From: JAWLBR01 sp041687495
GTDB taxonomy: Bacteria > Bacillota > Limnochordia > DTU087 > JAAYGB01
Direction of reading: 5' to 3'
DNA: 54,628 nt
Assembly: GCA_041687495.1 (NCBI GenBank)
Contig: JAWLBR010000009.1
Coordinates: 1-54,628 of the forward strand
The translations under genes were made by a program, and so were the position numbers. Shown here piece by piece: positions 40,478 through 48,633 of the stretch. Position 1 is the first letter of the stretch, and every line of letters starts with the position of its first letter. The notes beneath the pieces were generated by a model. It saw only the letters and a list, made by a program, of their open reading frames with translations. It was not told the DNA's origin and made no database searches.

Positions 40478-42244
40478 CTAACGTCCCTCATGGCCAATCG
40501 TGGATAGATTCCCCTGGGGGGCGGCCAGGATGGTGTGGTAGTTGTCATAGATGACCTTACCGGGTTTGGCCCCATTTGGCTTGCGCACGTTCTTTCTTTC
40601 GGTATAGTCAACGGCAACACTGCTGGATTGCCGAGCCTTGCTGTAATAGGCAGCCAGTCGAGCTGCCTGCTCTAGAGTACTATCTGGGACCTCTTTGCCT
40701 GCAGTCTTAACAATCACGTGGGAGCCGGGTATGTCTTTTACATGCAGCCATAAGTCTGAGCCGGTTCCAATGGTGAAGGTTAGATAATCGTTTTGGCGGT
40801 TGTTACGCCCAACGTAGATGGCAAGTCCGTCACTGGAAGTAAACTGCAGTGGTGCTGCCGGGGCCTGCTTTTTCGGTTTTCTCTTCTTACTCGTTTTCTC
40901 CTTAATGTATCCTTCTGCGATCAGCTCTTCTCGAATTTCGCCCAGCTCAGCAACTGACTCAGCGAGCTCGATGGCGGATTGAACCCCCTGCAAATACTCT
41001 ACTTCAGCTCGGCTTGACACCAGCTGCTCCGTCGTTGCCGTCATGCTATTCTTAGCTTTGTTGTATCGCTTGAAATATTTTTGAGCGTTGGCGGCAGGAG
41101 AAATAGTCGGATCCAGCTGAATGGACACAGCCTCCTGGTCTGCGCTATAAAAGTTCTCCACGGTTACCGATTTTTGCCCCTGGGATACTCTGTACAGGTT
41201 GGCTGTCAGTAAGTCGCCCAAGACGCGGTACTTGTCAGCCTGGGCAGCCTTGTGCAGTGTCTCCTCTTGTTTGGCGATTTTGCCCTCGAGGCGGTTTAAG
41301 TGAGTGGAGATGATGCGATTGAGATCTCCAGCCAGTTGATTTACTTGATGGCGATTGACTTTGAAGTCGTAATACCGGTCTATCGCCTCGGAAATCGTGG
41401 CACATACAGTTTCTGAAACCCCCACCGTCTTAATACTGTACGGCGCAAATTCTACTGGTAAGCCGCTGCTATCCAGCGCCAAGGTTGGTTCAACATGTCC
41501 TTCGGTCAGCTGGAAAAAGACATGGGTAAAGGCGGTCCAAAGCTTGTCCCAGTCCCCATCGACTTCCTGACTGGTGACATCGGCGGGAAAACCGGCTCGG
41601 GCAACGATCTCTTGACCGGTAACTGGACTAATCCCTTGATAGGCCTGCATGACCACCTTAGCCACTTTAGCTTGGGGAGCACTGGGCGCTACTTGACTGA
41701 GAAACTGCTCTTTGGTCGTGGTCAGAGGGTTCAGTTTATCCTGCTGAGGTGGGCTGACGTAGGTTTCTCCCGGTAATACCTGCCTATATCGGCTGACCTC
41801 GTCGGTTACTCGATGCAGTGCATCAAGAATGACTCCTGAACTCGCATCCAGCACCACTACATTACTGTGGCGGCCCATAATCTCCACAAGCAGCGTTCTT
41901 TGGACTAGTTGACCACTGTCAGACAGGCTCTCTACGCCAATCTCAATGATTCGCTCAAACCCGACCTGCCGAATGTGGGTGATTTTTCCTCCTTCAAGAT
42001 GCTTACGCATTAGCATGCAAAATGCCGGAGGATTCAGCGGATTGGAGTAGCTGACCTCTGTTGTGTGAATGCGAGCGTATTGGGGGTGCCCAGATATTAG
42101 CAGCTGGCTGCCGCCGCCGGGACGCCGGCAGTGTAGGATGAGGTCAAATCTAGATGGTTGATAGATTTTGGTAATTCTAGCACCCATCAGTTCGGCGTCG
42201 AGCTGCTGAGTTACCGCATGTACTGTAAGTCCATCAAAGGCCAT
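40478..42244 (-). CDS. rqcH: RqcH (Rqc2/NEMF-family, FbpA/YloA) ribosome quality-control factor
   Basis: A 588-residue NFACT protein. The N-terminal NFACT-N domain shows FDGLTVHAVTQQL, ARITKIYQPSRFDLIL, NPPAFCMLMRKHLEGG and LLVEIMGRHSNVVVLD. A long coiled coil (about 270-430) follows, then the NFACT-R domain with GLAIYVGRNNRQNDYLTF, DLWLHVKDIPGSHVIVKT and AAYYSKARQSSSVAVDYT. It binds stalled 50S-peptidyl-tRNA complexes and adds alanine tails. Older annotation as a fibronectin-binding protein is common. The minus-strand ATG at 42244 follows AGAGGGTG. The extra 25 codons upstream are discounted. The B. subtilis yloA place, next to yloB, is kept apart from the inserted TPR gene. Confidence 0.93.
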   Translation of the reverse strand: MAFDGLTVHAVTQQLDAELMGARITKIYQPSRFDLILHCRRPGGGSQLLISGHPQYARIHTTEVSYSNPLNPPAFCMLMRKHLEGGKITHIRQVGFERIIEIGVESLSDSGQLVQRTLLVEIMGRHSNVVVLDASSGVILDALHRVTDEVSRYRQVLPGETYVSPPQQDKLNPLTTTKEQFLSQVAPSAPQAKVAKVVMQAYQGISPVTGQEIVARAGFPADVTSQEVDGDWDKLWTAFTHVFFQLTEGHVEPTLALDSSGLPVEFAPYSIKTVGVSETVCATISEAIDRYYDFKVNRHQVNQLAGDLNRIISTHLNRLEGKIAKQEETLHKAAQADKYRVLGDLLTANLYRVSQGQKSVTVENFYSADQEAVSIQLDPTISPAANAQKYFKRYNKAKNSMTATTEQLVSSRAEVEYLQGVQSAIELAESVAELGEIREELIAEGYIKEKTSKKRKPKKQAPAAPLQFTSSDGLAIYVGRNNRQNDYLTFTIGTGSDLWLHVKDIPGSHVIVKTAGKEVPDSTLEQAARLAAYYSKARQSSSVAVDYTERKNVRKPNGAKPGKVIYDNYHTILAAPQGNLSTIGHEGR

Positions 42245-42280
42245 TGTTGACACCCTCTCTGATGTTAGCGTGCAACTTCT

Positions 42281-42309
42281 ATTATATCGACAGATTAGGC
42301 TGGGAGCAA
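42281..42309 (-). promoter_or_regulatory. Sigma-A promoter of rqcH
   Basis: On the minus strand TTGCTC (42309-42304), 17-nt spacer, TATAAT (42286-42281). The leader before rqcH would be about 30 nt. Confidence 0.8.
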
Positions 42310-42420
42310 CAATTCCCACTCAAGCCATCGGTCAGCTCGGCAGGAAACAGCAGACAGATACGGAATAATTCATGTAGCGCTCTGCGCTCTTGTGCGCAGG
42401 CAAGAAGGGGTGTTCGCAGC

Positions 42421-43206
42421 ATGAAGAGGTTCAAGTCATACCTGATTGCATTGCTTATCACTGGTATATTGGGTTACTCAGCTGGGGTTGGGTTTGGCTA
42501 TACGGACACAAGTCGGTTGATCTCTGATGGTTTGATTCTTGGCAGCGTCGGCGCGATGCGCTACTCCATCGAGGCTTTTGAACAAGCGAAGCGCCAGGCC
42601 TTTACCAATGAGAGTAAGGCGGAGGTGGAGGCGAGCCTTGGCCTGGTATATCTGGCGGCAGGCCAAGACGCAGCCGCACAGGGCGAAGACCCAGGCGCGT
42701 ACTTGCAGAAGGCCAAGGAGCATTTTCAAGCGGCTGTCAGACTCGATATCGACAACTCCTATCTCCACAGCCAAATTGGCGACATAGAATATGCCGTTCA
42801 GAACTTGGACGCCGCGGTTGTCTCTTACAAGCAAGCTCTACAGTATGAACCTGAATCAGTTGACGCGCTATTTGGTCTGAGCCGGGTTGAACTAGAGCGG
42901 GGAGACGTTAGCCAGGCTGTGGACAGACTTCGCAAAGCCGTGGAACTGGCCCCGGATCACACCGGTGCGGCACTGTTCCTGGCTGACCAGCTGGCTCTTC
43001 AGGGAGAGTATCAGGAGGCTGTAGACATTCTCGTGGTCGCGGATCGCTTTGACCCTCGAGTGCCTGTGGTTCACTTCCAGTTGGCCCAGTACTACCGGGC
43101 TTTGGGAGAGAACGACAAGGCGCAGCACGAGGCGAGCCGAGCCTTGGATTTGGCTCCTGGTTTTGCGCCAGCTGAACAGATGCTCGAGGAGCTGAGGGAT
43201 AAATAG
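42421..43206 (+). CDS. Membrane-anchored TPR-repeat protein
   Basis: A 261-residue protein with an N-terminal signal or anchor segment (about 5-28, SYLIALLITGILGYSAGVG) followed by about five to six tetratricopeptide repeats, e.g. SYLHSQIGDIEYAVQNLDAA, ALFGLSRVELERGDVSQAVD and VHFQLAQYYRALGENDKAQH. TPRs serve as protein-binding scaffolds. No enzymatic domain is present and the partner is unknown. ATG 42421 follows AAGAAGGGGTG. It is divergent from rqcH and upstream of the calcium ATPase, between which lies a terminator, so it forms its own unit. Confidence 0.82.
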   Translation: MKRFKSYLIALLITGILGYSAGVGFGYTDTSRLISDGLILGSVGAMRYSIEAFEQAKRQAFTNESKAEVEASLGLVYLAAGQDAAAQGEDPGAYLQKAKEHFQAAVRLDIDNSYLHSQIGDIEYAVQNLDAAVVSYKQALQYEPESVDALFGLSRVELERGDVSQAVDRLRKAVELAPDHTGAALFLADQLALQGEYQEAVDILVVADRFDPRVPVVHFQLAQYYRALGENDKAQHEASRALDLAPGFAPAEQMLEELRDK

Positions 43207-43262
43207 GGCTTACACCTGATGACCGACGGCTTGGGGGAAAACATCAAATAAAGGTCTTGCTG

Positions 43263-43295
43263 GCGTTCTGGGAGTGATCCTAGGACGCTTTTTTT
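43263..43295 (+). terminator. Intrinsic terminator after TPR gene
   Basis: 11-bp stem GCGTTCTGGGA / TCCTAGGACGC (two G-T pairs), loop GTGA, followed by seven T residues. Confidence 0.85.
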
Positions 43296-43399
43296 GCGGC
43301 TGCATTACCACATGCCACTGGCGATGATGGTATGAACAGGTCCCTAGGTGAATACACATGGGAGGAGCCAGCTATGATTTGGAAAGGAGGTCCCTCAAG

Positions 43400-46186
43400 A
43401 TGGCAGCAAAGGAATGGTATCAGTCCTCAGCAGCGGCGGTACTGGGGGAACTGAAATCAGACGGCAAGCGGGGCCTGGCAAAGAAGGAAGCTCAGAAACG
43501 ACTCCAACAGTACGGCCAGAATGAGCTCGAGCAGGAGCCTCCAGCGTCGGCGTGGGAGATCTTCTGGGCGCAGTTCCAGGATTTCATGATTCTTGTCCTT
43601 CTGGGAGCCACTGCTATCTCGTTCTTCCTCGGCGAAGTGGTGGATGCAGTTGCTATTTTGGCTATCGTTTTTGTCAATGCCGTTCTCGGGTTTGCTCAGG
43701 AGTATCGAGCGGAGCGATCTTTGGAAGCGTTGCAGGAACTAGCCGCACCTTCCACGTTGGTCGTGAGGGATGGAGACACAGAGCGTATCGATGCCCGGGA
43801 TGTGGTCCCCGGAGATATTGTAGTTCTCGAAGGCGGAGACCGAGTTCCTGCGGACATTCGGTTGCTGGAAACTAATGTGTTTCAGGTGGAAGAAGCAGCA
43901 CTTACTGGAGAAAGCGTGCCGGTGACAAAGGATGACCGATTTCAACCTAGTGGTGAAGTGACCTTAGGGGACCGAAAGAACATGGCTTTCATGGGCACTA
44001 CTGTGACCAAAGGCCGGGCGGTTGGCATTGTGGTGGCTACTGGAATGGACACCGAAATTGGGCAGATCGCTGATCTGATCAACGATTCCCAGGACAGTGG
44101 GACCCCACTGCAAAATCGGCTGGAGCAGTTGGGCAGATGGCTTTTAGTGGGGTGCCTTCTGATCGTGGCGTTAGTCTTTGCTGCCGGTGTACTTAGGGGC
44201 TTTCCCGTCTACCGAATGTTCCTGATCGGGGTGAGTCTAGCTGTGGCGGCCATCCCCGAGGGCTTGCCGGCGGTGGTCACCATTGCTCTGGCTGTTGGGG
44301 TTCAGAGAATGATCAAGCGTAACGCGATTATTCGGCGACTGCCGGCAGTGGAAACCCTAGGCTGTGCCACAGTCATCTGTTCGGACAAGACGGGAACGCT
44401 TACTCAGAACCAGATGACTGTGACTGAAGTTGCGCTGCTGTCCCGGCGATTGCAGGTGACAGGCAGTGGTTACAACCTGCAAGGTGAGGTGCGCTATGGT
44501 GAAGCCCCGGTCAACTCTGATGAGCCAGACCTGCAGCGAGTCGCTCAAGTGTGCGGAATCTGCAATCATGCTAAGCTGCGCTTACCAGAGAAGGGTGGGA
44601 TTATCGCATCGGTGCGCAGAAGGTTGCGGGACAGCAGTGACAGGGGAAATCTGCAACTGTTGGGTGATCCCACTGAAGGTGCGCTCCTAGTGCTGGCAGG
44701 TAAGCTGGGGCAGTCCTTAGACGAGTCAAAGCGAAGAGGCAAGGTCATCGGTGAGATCCCCTTTGACTCTGAACGCAAACGGATGAGTGTTATTACCCGT
44801 GATAATCGATCGACAATGGCTTGGGTGAAAGGCGCCCCTGATGTGATTTTGCCCCTCTGTGACCGAATTCAAGACGGGCAGCGAGTGCGCCCAATCAACC
44901 AGCAGGATCGCCGAGCCATGGCCAGTGCCAATACTGATATGGCAAAGCGGGCTCTGCGGGTACTTGCTCTAGCTTATCGTGAGGTGCCAGCCGGTGCCGG
45001 CAAACGGGTTGGCGATTCAGGTATGGCGGAAGCAGACTTAGAATCCAAGCTCGTGTTTGTTGGCTTGGTTGGCATGATCGATCCTCCTCGGCCTGAAGCC
45101 AAACAGGCCATTCGCACAGCTGCTTCTGCGGGCATTCGCAGCATTATGGTCACCGGTGATCATCTGCAGACGGCAGAGGCAGTTGCTAGGCAGCTGGGAT
45201 TGATTGGACACCGTCAGGCGGGGTTGACTGGGGAGGCGCTCGATTCCATGAGCGAGCCTGAACTGCAGAATGTAGTCAGGACCACATCGGTATTTGCCCG
45301 GGTATCTCCCCGGCACAAACTTCGCATTGTGAAGGCACTAAAGGCAAACGGCGAGATCGTGGCGATGACCGGAGATGGAGTGAACGACGCTCCCGCAGTG
45401 AAAGAAGCCGACATTGGTGTTAGCATGGGCAAGACGGGTACCGATGTAACAAAAGAAGCATCGGCCATGGTCTTGGCCGATGACAACTTCGCGACGATAG
45501 TTGCGGCGGTGGAAGAAGGTCGGGGCATCTATGACAACATTCGGAAGTTTATTCGATACTTGCTCGGGTGTAACGTAGGTGAGGTACTGACAATGTTCCT
45601 AGGGACAATGTTGGCGCTTCCGCTGCCTCTAGTACCGATTCAGATTCTGTGGATGAACCTGGTCACGGATGGACTGCCGGCAATTGCTCTCGGGGTGGAT
45701 CCACCGGATCCGGCTGTGATGCGCCGCAAGCCCCGTCCGGCCAATGAAGGAGTATTCGCCCGGAGACTGCACCTAAAGATCATCATTCGGGGAAGTTTGA
45801 TCGGTATATGCACGCTGTTGATCTTTATGTACGACTTGTTCCTGGGCTCTCAGGATGTGGACACGGCCCGCACGATGGCCTTTACGGCCCTGGTGATGGC
45901 ACAGCTGTTCTACGTCTTTCAGTGTCGGTCGGAAAGGTACGGTATCTTCGAATTGGGGCTGTTCACTAACCCTTATTTGGTTGTTGCCGTCTTACTTTCA
46001 TTTGGCATGCAACTGGCAGTACTATATGTGCCGTGGCTGCGGCCTATTTTCAAAACAGTCGCCCTAGACTGGCAGCAATGGGCATTTGTCTTGGTGTTCT
46101 CTGGGTGGTCGATTGTGCTGGACGCCTTTGCTCGGGTGGTACGGTCAGTTTTCTCGGCTCGGGTCGGAGTAGTGAAAGTCTCTTAG
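43400..46186 (+). CDS. yloB: P-type calcium-transporting ATPase (SERCA-like, YloB)
   Basis: A 928-residue P2A-type ATPase with the cation-ATPase N-terminal domain, an actuator domain containing LTGES, and the phosphorylation site ICSDKTGTLTQNQM (Asp at about residue 333). The nucleotide domain has KGAPD, the hinge has MTGDGVNDAPAVKEADIGVSMG, and a six-helix C-terminal region has LWMNLVTDGLPAIALG. PEGLP in helix 4 and the NLVTD region carry the calcium ligands. It exports Ca2+ from the cytoplasm. B. subtilis YloB, at the same location, is sporulation-expressed. ATG 43400 follows AAAGGAGGT by 8 bases, so ATG 43358 is not used. Confidence 0.94.
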   Translation: MAAKEWYQSSAAAVLGELKSDGKRGLAKKEAQKRLQQYGQNELEQEPPASAWEIFWAQFQDFMILVLLGATAISFFLGEVVDAVAILAIVFVNAVLGFAQEYRAERSLEALQELAAPSTLVVRDGDTERIDARDVVPGDIVVLEGGDRVPADIRLLETNVFQVEEAALTGESVPVTKDDRFQPSGEVTLGDRKNMAFMGTTVTKGRAVGIVVATGMDTEIGQIADLINDSQDSGTPLQNRLEQLGRWLLVGCLLIVALVFAAGVLRGFPVYRMFLIGVSLAVAAIPEGLPAVVTIALAVGVQRMIKRNAIIRRLPAVETLGCATVICSDKTGTLTQNQMTVTEVALLSRRLQVTGSGYNLQGEVRYGEAPVNSDEPDLQRVAQVCGICNHAKLRLPEKGGIIASVRRRLRDSSDRGNLQLLGDPTEGALLVLAGKLGQSLDESKRRGKVIGEIPFDSERKRMSVITRDNRSTMAWVKGAPDVILPLCDRIQDGQRVRPINQQDRRAMASANTDMAKRALRVLALAYREVPAGAGKRVGDSGMAEADLESKLVFVGLVGMIDPPRPEAKQAIRTAASAGIRSIMVTGDHLQTAEAVARQLGLIGHRQAGLTGEALDSMSEPELQNVVRTTSVFARVSPRHKLRIVKALKANGEIVAMTGDGVNDAPAVKEADIGVSMGKTGTDVTKEASAMVLADDNFATIVAAVEEGRGIYDNIRKFIRYLLGCNVGEVLTMFLGTMLALPLPLVPIQILWMNLVTDGLPAIALGVDPPDPAVMRRKPRPANEGVFARRLHLKIIIRGSLIGICTLLIFMYDLFLGSQDVDTARTMAFTALVMAQLFYVFQCRSERYGIFELGLFTNPYLVVAVLLSFGMQLAVLYVPWLRPIFKTVALDWQQWAFVLVFSGWSIVLDAFARVVRSVFSARVGVVKVS

Positions 46187-46291
46187 CTAGAAGTTAAAAT
46201 TCGAGCAGGAATGAGCTGCCTTTTTGGGGAAATGCTTAACAGCAAAGGTAAGAACTGCGCTTTGGTGCGGTATATTAAGGGTAAGCAAAAG

Positions 46292-46324
46292 CCCAATGGA
46301 CGTAAGATAGCGTCCATTGGGTTT
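46292..46324 (+). terminator. Hairpin after yloB
   Basis: Perfect 11-bp stem CCCAATGGACG / CGTCCATTGGG (46292-46302 and 46311-46321), then TTTGTCGTT. Probable terminator of the ATPase transcript, 30 bases before yicC. Confidence 0.7.
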
Positions 46325-46354
46325 GTCGTTAGCATAAGTAGGGTGGTGTGACCG

Positions 46355-47224
46355 ATGGTGTTGAGCATGACCGGGTACGGAATGGGCGTTGCGGAGGACA
46401 AGACTCGAGTCACGGTGGAGATTAAGACCGTTAACCATCGTTACCTGGACTTATTTCTCCGGTTACCTCGAGGATATATGAGTTTGGAGGATGTAGTCAG
46501 GCAAGAGATTTCAGACAGACTCAGTCGCGGGCGGGTTGAGGTAGTAGTCACCATTGAGGATTTCACCACCGCTGATCGAACAGTGAAAATCGATTGGGGC
46601 CTAGTTAAAGGATATGAAGCCGCATTAATGGAACTGGAAAGGACTCTAGGGGTGCATTACCAAGCCCGTGGCGAGCATATTCTCCAGCAGCCGGACGTGC
46701 TTGTGGCCGAGCAGACAAGCACTGAGGATGTAGAACCTGTGCTGCGCACAGCCATCAGTCAAGCTTTAGACAATCTGATTACAATGCGGGAGCGAGAGGG
46801 TGCCAATCTATCGCAGGATCTGCAGCAGCGGATTGAGAAGCTGCAAGAGATGGCTTCGCTGCTCAAGGAGAAGGCTCCAGAAATTGTGACTGCGTACCAG
46901 ACCAGGCTGCAGGATCGGATCTCTGAGTTGATGGGACAGGTTCCCGTTGACCCAGACCGAGTAGCTCTAGAAGTGGCGATATTTGCCGACAAGACAAACG
47001 TCACCGAGGAGTTGGTTCGACTTGAGAGTCATTTGACTCAATTTCAAAGCATCCTTGAGCAGTCGGGTCCAATTGGGCGCAAATTGGATTTCCTCACCCA
47101 AGAGATTCAGCGGGAATTGAATACTACGGCCTCCAAGGCCAACGATTCCACTGTTTCTCAATTAGTAGTGGATGGCAAGGCCGAGTTGGAGAAAATCCGG
47201 GAGCAGGTGCAAAACATCGAGTAA
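46355..47224 (+). CDS. yicC: YicC-family endoribonuclease (YloC)
   Basis: A 289-residue protein with the YicC N-terminal domain (MTGYGMG, TVEIKTVNHRYLDLFLRLP, then RQEISDRLSRGRVEVVV) and the DUF1732 C-terminal domain (ADKTNVTEELVRLESHLTQF, GRKLDFLTQEIQRELNTTAS). E. coli YicC and B. subtilis YloC are stress-related endoribonucleases. AGGGTGG precedes the ATG. First gene of the yicC-remA-gmk-rpoZ series. Confidence 0.94.
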   Translation: MVLSMTGYGMGVAEDKTRVTVEIKTVNHRYLDLFLRLPRGYMSLEDVVRQEISDRLSRGRVEVVVTIEDFTTADRTVKIDWGLVKGYEAALMELERTLGVHYQARGEHILQQPDVLVAEQTSTEDVEPVLRTAISQALDNLITMREREGANLSQDLQQRIEKLQEMASLLKEKAPEIVTAYQTRLQDRISELMGQVPVDPDRVALEVAIFADKTNVTEELVRLESHLTQFQSILEQSGPIGRKLDFLTQEIQRELNTTASKANDSTVSQLVVDGKAELEKIREQVQNIE

Positions 47225-47312
47225 AGGCCAAGCCGCTGTGCCTTGCAGCCTGTTTTTGGCTCGTAAAGACGCAGATATTCACATTTTGCTTAAGGGAAAA
47301 GGGGAACTGGAT

Positions 47313-47579
47313 TTGGAGATCAAGTTAATTAATATCGGATTTGGGAACATTCTTGCTGCTAACCGCTTGGTGGCAATTGTTAGTCCCGAGTCGGCCCCGA
47401 TCAAGCGGGTGATTCAAGAAGCTCGAGACAGGGGCCGTCTAGTTGACGCCACATACGGCCGACGAACCCGAGCGGTAATCATTACTGACAGCGATCATAT
47501 TATTTTGTCTGCAGTACAGCCTGAGACGGTGGCCCATCGTCTCAACTCAAAGGAGAGTATTATTGAGCCGGCCGATTAG
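47313..47579 (+). CDS. remA: RemA-family regulator (DUF370)
   Basis: An 88-residue DNA-binding protein. It shows EIKLINIGFGNILAANRLVAIV, SPESAPIKRVIQEARD and GRLVDATYGRRTRAVIITDS. B. subtilis RemA activates matrix and osmoprotection genes by wrapping DNA. Its role in other Bacillota is less clear. TTG 47313 is selected because AAAAGGGGA lies 8 bases upstream and family members start with this LEIKLINIGFGN block. The open frame further upstream overlaps the end of yicC and is not homologous. Confidence 0.92.
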   Translation: MEIKLINIGFGNILAANRLVAIVSPESAPIKRVIQEARDRGRLVDATYGRRTRAVIITDSDHIILSAVQPETVAHRLNSKESIIEPAD

Positions 47580-47595
47580 GTTGGCTTGGCCGGCT
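47566..47595 (+). terminator. Hairpin overlapping the remA stop
   Basis: AGCCGGCC / GGCCGGCT (47566-47573 and 47588-47595), with TTTGACCAATTTTT after it. A possible partial terminator before the gmk promoter. Confidence 0.5.
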
Positions 47596-47619
47596 TTGAC
47601 CAATTTTTGGCGATGAAGC

Positions 47620-47649
47620 TTGAAGTAGGGGCTGTGATGGGGCTATACT
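47620..47649 (+). promoter_or_regulatory. Sigma-A-like promoter of gmk-rpoZ
   Basis: TTGAAG (47620-47625), 18-nt spacer, TATACT (47644-47649), 35 bases before gmk. Confidence 0.6.
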
Positions 47650-47683
47650 AGCAGATGTAGTGTAGGGAAAGGAAGTTGCGACT

Positions 47684-48313
47684 TTGAATCAAGCAGGCTT
47701 CTTACTGGTGCTTTCTGGCCCGTCCGGGGCTGGTAAAAATACCGTCTTGAATGCGACCATGCAGCTTCGGGACGATCTAGTGTATTCGGTATCCGCCACC
47801 ACCCGTCCGCGACGGCCCCATGAGGTGGATGGAGTTGACTATTTCTTCTTGTCACCAGAGACCTTTCAGGCTAAGGCGCGAGAGGGAGAGTTTTTGGAGT
47901 GGGCTGAGTTTTGTGGGTATAACTACGGCACTCCCAGGTCATTTGTAACAGAGAACCTGAAAAAAGGCTATGTGGTGGTCATGGATGTTGATATTCAGGG
48001 AGCAAAGCAGATTAAGCGGCGAATGCCTGATGCTGTATTTACCTTTTTGCTTCCGCCCACCATTACTGAGCTTGAGTCTCGTCTACGGGGAAGGCATACA
48101 GAGACTGATGATGCCATCAACCGCCGGATGAGTGCCGCCTACGAAGAGCTGAGAGTCGGAATTGACTACGATTATGCGGTAGTCAACGACCAAGTCGACA
48201 CTGCGGCGCAGCAGCTCAGTTCGATTATTACCGCCGAACAGTGCCGAGTGACCAGAACCGACTACTTCGTCTTAATGCAGGAGATTTTGGGCAAGGAGGG
48301 ACAGCAGCAGTGA
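47684..48313 (+). CDS. gmk: Guanylate kinase
   Basis: A 209-residue P-loop kinase converting GMP to GDP. The P-loop is SGPSGAGKNT (residues 11-20), and the GMP-binding region shows VSATTRPRRPHEVDGVDYFF, EWAEFCGYNYGTPR and MDVDIQGAKQIKRRMPDAV. The lid has RGRHTETDDAINRRMS. TTG start with AAAGGAAG upstream. It overlaps rpoZ by GTGA, linking the two translationally as in many Bacillota. Confidence 0.95.
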   Translation: MNQAGFLLVLSGPSGAGKNTVLNATMQLRDDLVYSVSATTRPRRPHEVDGVDYFFLSPETFQAKAREGEFLEWAEFCGYNYGTPRSFVTENLKKGYVVVMDVDIQGAKQIKRRMPDAVFTFLLPPTITELESRLRGRHTETDDAINRRMSAAYEELRVGIDYDYAVVNDQVDTAAQQLSSIITAEQCRVTRTDYFVLMQEILGKEGQQQ

Positions 48314-48516
48314 AGCAGCCACCACTAGAAGATCTGCTCCAGTATGCCGACAGCCGTTATACCTTGGTTGTGGCGTCGGCAAAGCGAGCAAGATCTATTC
48401 TCGAGGGCGCCGAGCCCATGACCAGGATTGATTCGAATAAGCCTGTGAGTATCGCCTTGGCGGAGATGGTAGAAGGCAAGATATCCTACCACAGAACCAA
48501 GGAGAGCATCAAATAG
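48310..48516 (+). CDS. rpoZ: RNA polymerase omega subunit
   Basis: A 68-residue omega subunit. It shows PLEDLLQYADSRYTLVVASA KRAR (in part), then KPVSIALAEMVEGKISY. It helps fold and stabilise the beta' subunit. GTG at 48310 overlaps the gmk stop. The family's usual Met/Ile-rich first helix is seen as LLQYADSRYTLVV. The next gene in B. subtilis would be coaBC, which is missing here. Confidence 0.92.
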   Translation: MKQPPLEDLLQYADSRYTLVVASAKRARSILEGAEPMTRIDSNKPVSIALAEMVEGKISYHRTKESIK

Positions 48517-48534
48517 GATAGAATGCCAGCAAAG

Positions 48535-48569
48535 ACCTGTCAGCAGCCATGGGCTGAGGGCAGGTTTTG
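48535..48569 (+). terminator. Terminator hairpin after rpoZ
   Basis: ACCTG..CAGCC / GGCTG..CAGGT (48535-48548 and 48552-48565) with one internal mismatch loop, followed by TTTTGTG. Confidence 0.6.
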
Positions 48570-48633
48570 TGTTGTCTGGCTGTAAAGGAACAGGACTTGG
48601 CAGTGTCGAAGGTATGTTTCGGATGGTGAAACC

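Noticed and set aside
42245..42420. Extended open frames running into the rqcH-TPR divergent gap from both sides
   Set aside because: The gap holds the rqcH promoter on the minus strand, and both genes have better internal starts with ribosome sites.
47172..47312. RemA with a 47-residue N-terminal extension
   Set aside because: The extension overlaps yicC in another frame and has no similarity to RemA. TTG 47313 fits the family.
48603..48611. TGTCGAAGG upstream of priA and at the rnj start as Spo0A boxes
   Set aside because: Single 7-base matches occur by chance several times in this window, and these are not in plausible positions for sporulation control.
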